From contig NZ_JAHLEF010000004.1 in the NCBI RefSeq assembly GCF_018861755.1, positions 124,001 to 188,000 on the forward strand: a DNA stretch of 64,000 nt, read 5' to 3'. Positions 63,683-64,000 of the stretch are shown in pieces. The DNA comes from Clostridium sp. CF012 (GTDB lineage Bacteria > Bacillota > Clostridia > Clostridiales > Clostridiaceae). Under the pieces are notes generated by a model. It had not been told where the DNA came from. It ran no database searches and saw only the letters and a program-made list of their open reading frames with translations. The translations under genes were made by a program, and so were the position numbers. The stretch's first letter is position 1. The number at the start of each line of letters is the position of its first letter.

Positions 63683-64000
63683 TTATTTATCAAAATATCT
63701 TTCTAAAAGCCCTTTAAAAGCTCTTCCATGTCTTGCTTCATCTTTGCACATTTCATGAACTGTATCATGAATAGCATCAAGATTTTTTTCTTTTGCAAGA
63801 GCTGCAAGCTTTTTCTTTCCAGCACAGGCTCCATACTCCGCTTCAACTCGCGCCTTTAAATTTTCTTTAGTGTTCGGCTTAACCACTTCACCTAACATCT
63901 CTGCAAACTTAGATGCATGCTCTGCTTCTTCAAACGCAATTCTTTTATATGCTTCACCAATCTCCGGGAAGCCTTCTCTATCCGCCTGTCTTGACATGGC
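63683..64000 (-). CDS. Reverse rubrerythrin, second copy (C-terminal part)
   Basis: Partial gene cut at the right edge; the last 105 codons are visible. It aligns with the C-terminal region of the first copy at 2829-3374 ([20 protein letters not shown] and [19 protein letters not shown]), so the N-terminal rubredoxin part should lie outside the window. The diiron ligand motifs are present. Residues differ enough (KVAE to IGEA, and others) to show divergence. Having two copies suits an anaerobe with repeated oxidative challenge. Confidence 0.9.
   Translation of the reverse strand, partial: AMSRQADREGFPEIGEAYKRIAFEEAEHASKFAEMLGEVVKPNTKENLKARVEAEYGACAGKKKLAALAKEKNLDAIHDTVHEMCKDEARHGRAFKGLLERYFDK

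Overview
The window is low-GC DNA from a spore-forming Clostridium of the sensu stricto type. The evidence is AT-rich intergenic DNA, strong GGAGG-type ribosome binding sites with occasional TTG or GTG starts, many sporulation and germination genes (spoIIR, ypeB, a GerA-type receptor, yabG, sipL, several cotS, cotF), and the anaerobe's reverse rubrerythrin. Most genes lie on the minus strand. There is no prophage, insertion sequence, CRISPR array or rRNA. One tRNA gene is present, tRNA-Ala(GGC).

Layout. 1-6.8 kb holds a housekeeping string (TagO/WecA-like transferase, dCMP deaminase, upp, rpiB, a decayed ywlE-like phosphatase, threonylcarbamoyl-AMP synthase, ZIP transporter). It is interrupted by an anaerobic stress module: a two-cluster ferredoxin protein, a divergent Crp/Fnr regulator carrying a CxxCxxCxxC motif, and a reverse rubrerythrin. 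6.9-18.5 kb carries translation and nucleotide genes (prfA, prmC, DUF1385, tdk, rpmE, rho, pyrG, ddl and others), a 231-bp foldback element, and a probable small RNA locus with a perfect sigma-A promoter and a strong terminator. 18.7-29.6 kb is a sporulation and germination block (ypeB, spoIIR, gerA/B/C-type receptor, ispE, sipL, veg, yabG). 29.7-36.7 kb is a spore-surface cluster of three CotS kinases, one apparent CotS pseudokinase, a small charged protein and two GT4 glycosyltransferases, closed by a second, branched foldback element. 36.9-39.7 kb is larC-larE-larB for the nickel-pincer cofactor, with no larA in view. 40-44.7 kb holds a hydrolase remnant, a DUF368 lipid-carrier transporter, tRNA-Ala, and a glycosyltransferase / flippase-like / glycosyltransferase operon.

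45-50.4 kb carries CotF-type spore proteins, a CPBP protease, a flavin-binding protein, a tandem duplication of secreted CAP-domain proteins (promoter, gene and terminator all duplicated) and two TerD proteins. 50.6-58.4 kb carries pepF, an O-antigen-ligase-like polymerase, an rsuA-type pseudouridine synthase, topB and an exonuclease. 58.5-64 kb holds a two-repeat HNH/AP2-like protein with no canonical start codon, then a flotillin operon (nfeD-floA-small ORF) flanked by a GHKL histidine kinase and a LytTR response regulator, a DUF1540 protein and a second reverse rubrerythrin cut by the window edge.

Most promising for follow-up: the Cys4 Crp/Fnr regulator, whose palindrome sits at about -41.5 for the ferredoxin gene and just downstream of the regulator's own predicted start; the orphan small RNA locus beside pyrG; the two large foldback elements; the CotS pseudokinase; the ATA/ATT-start gene; and the flotillin/two-component module. 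Many CDS starts below were moved from the longest reading frame to the codon that is correctly spaced from a Shine-Dalgarno sequence.
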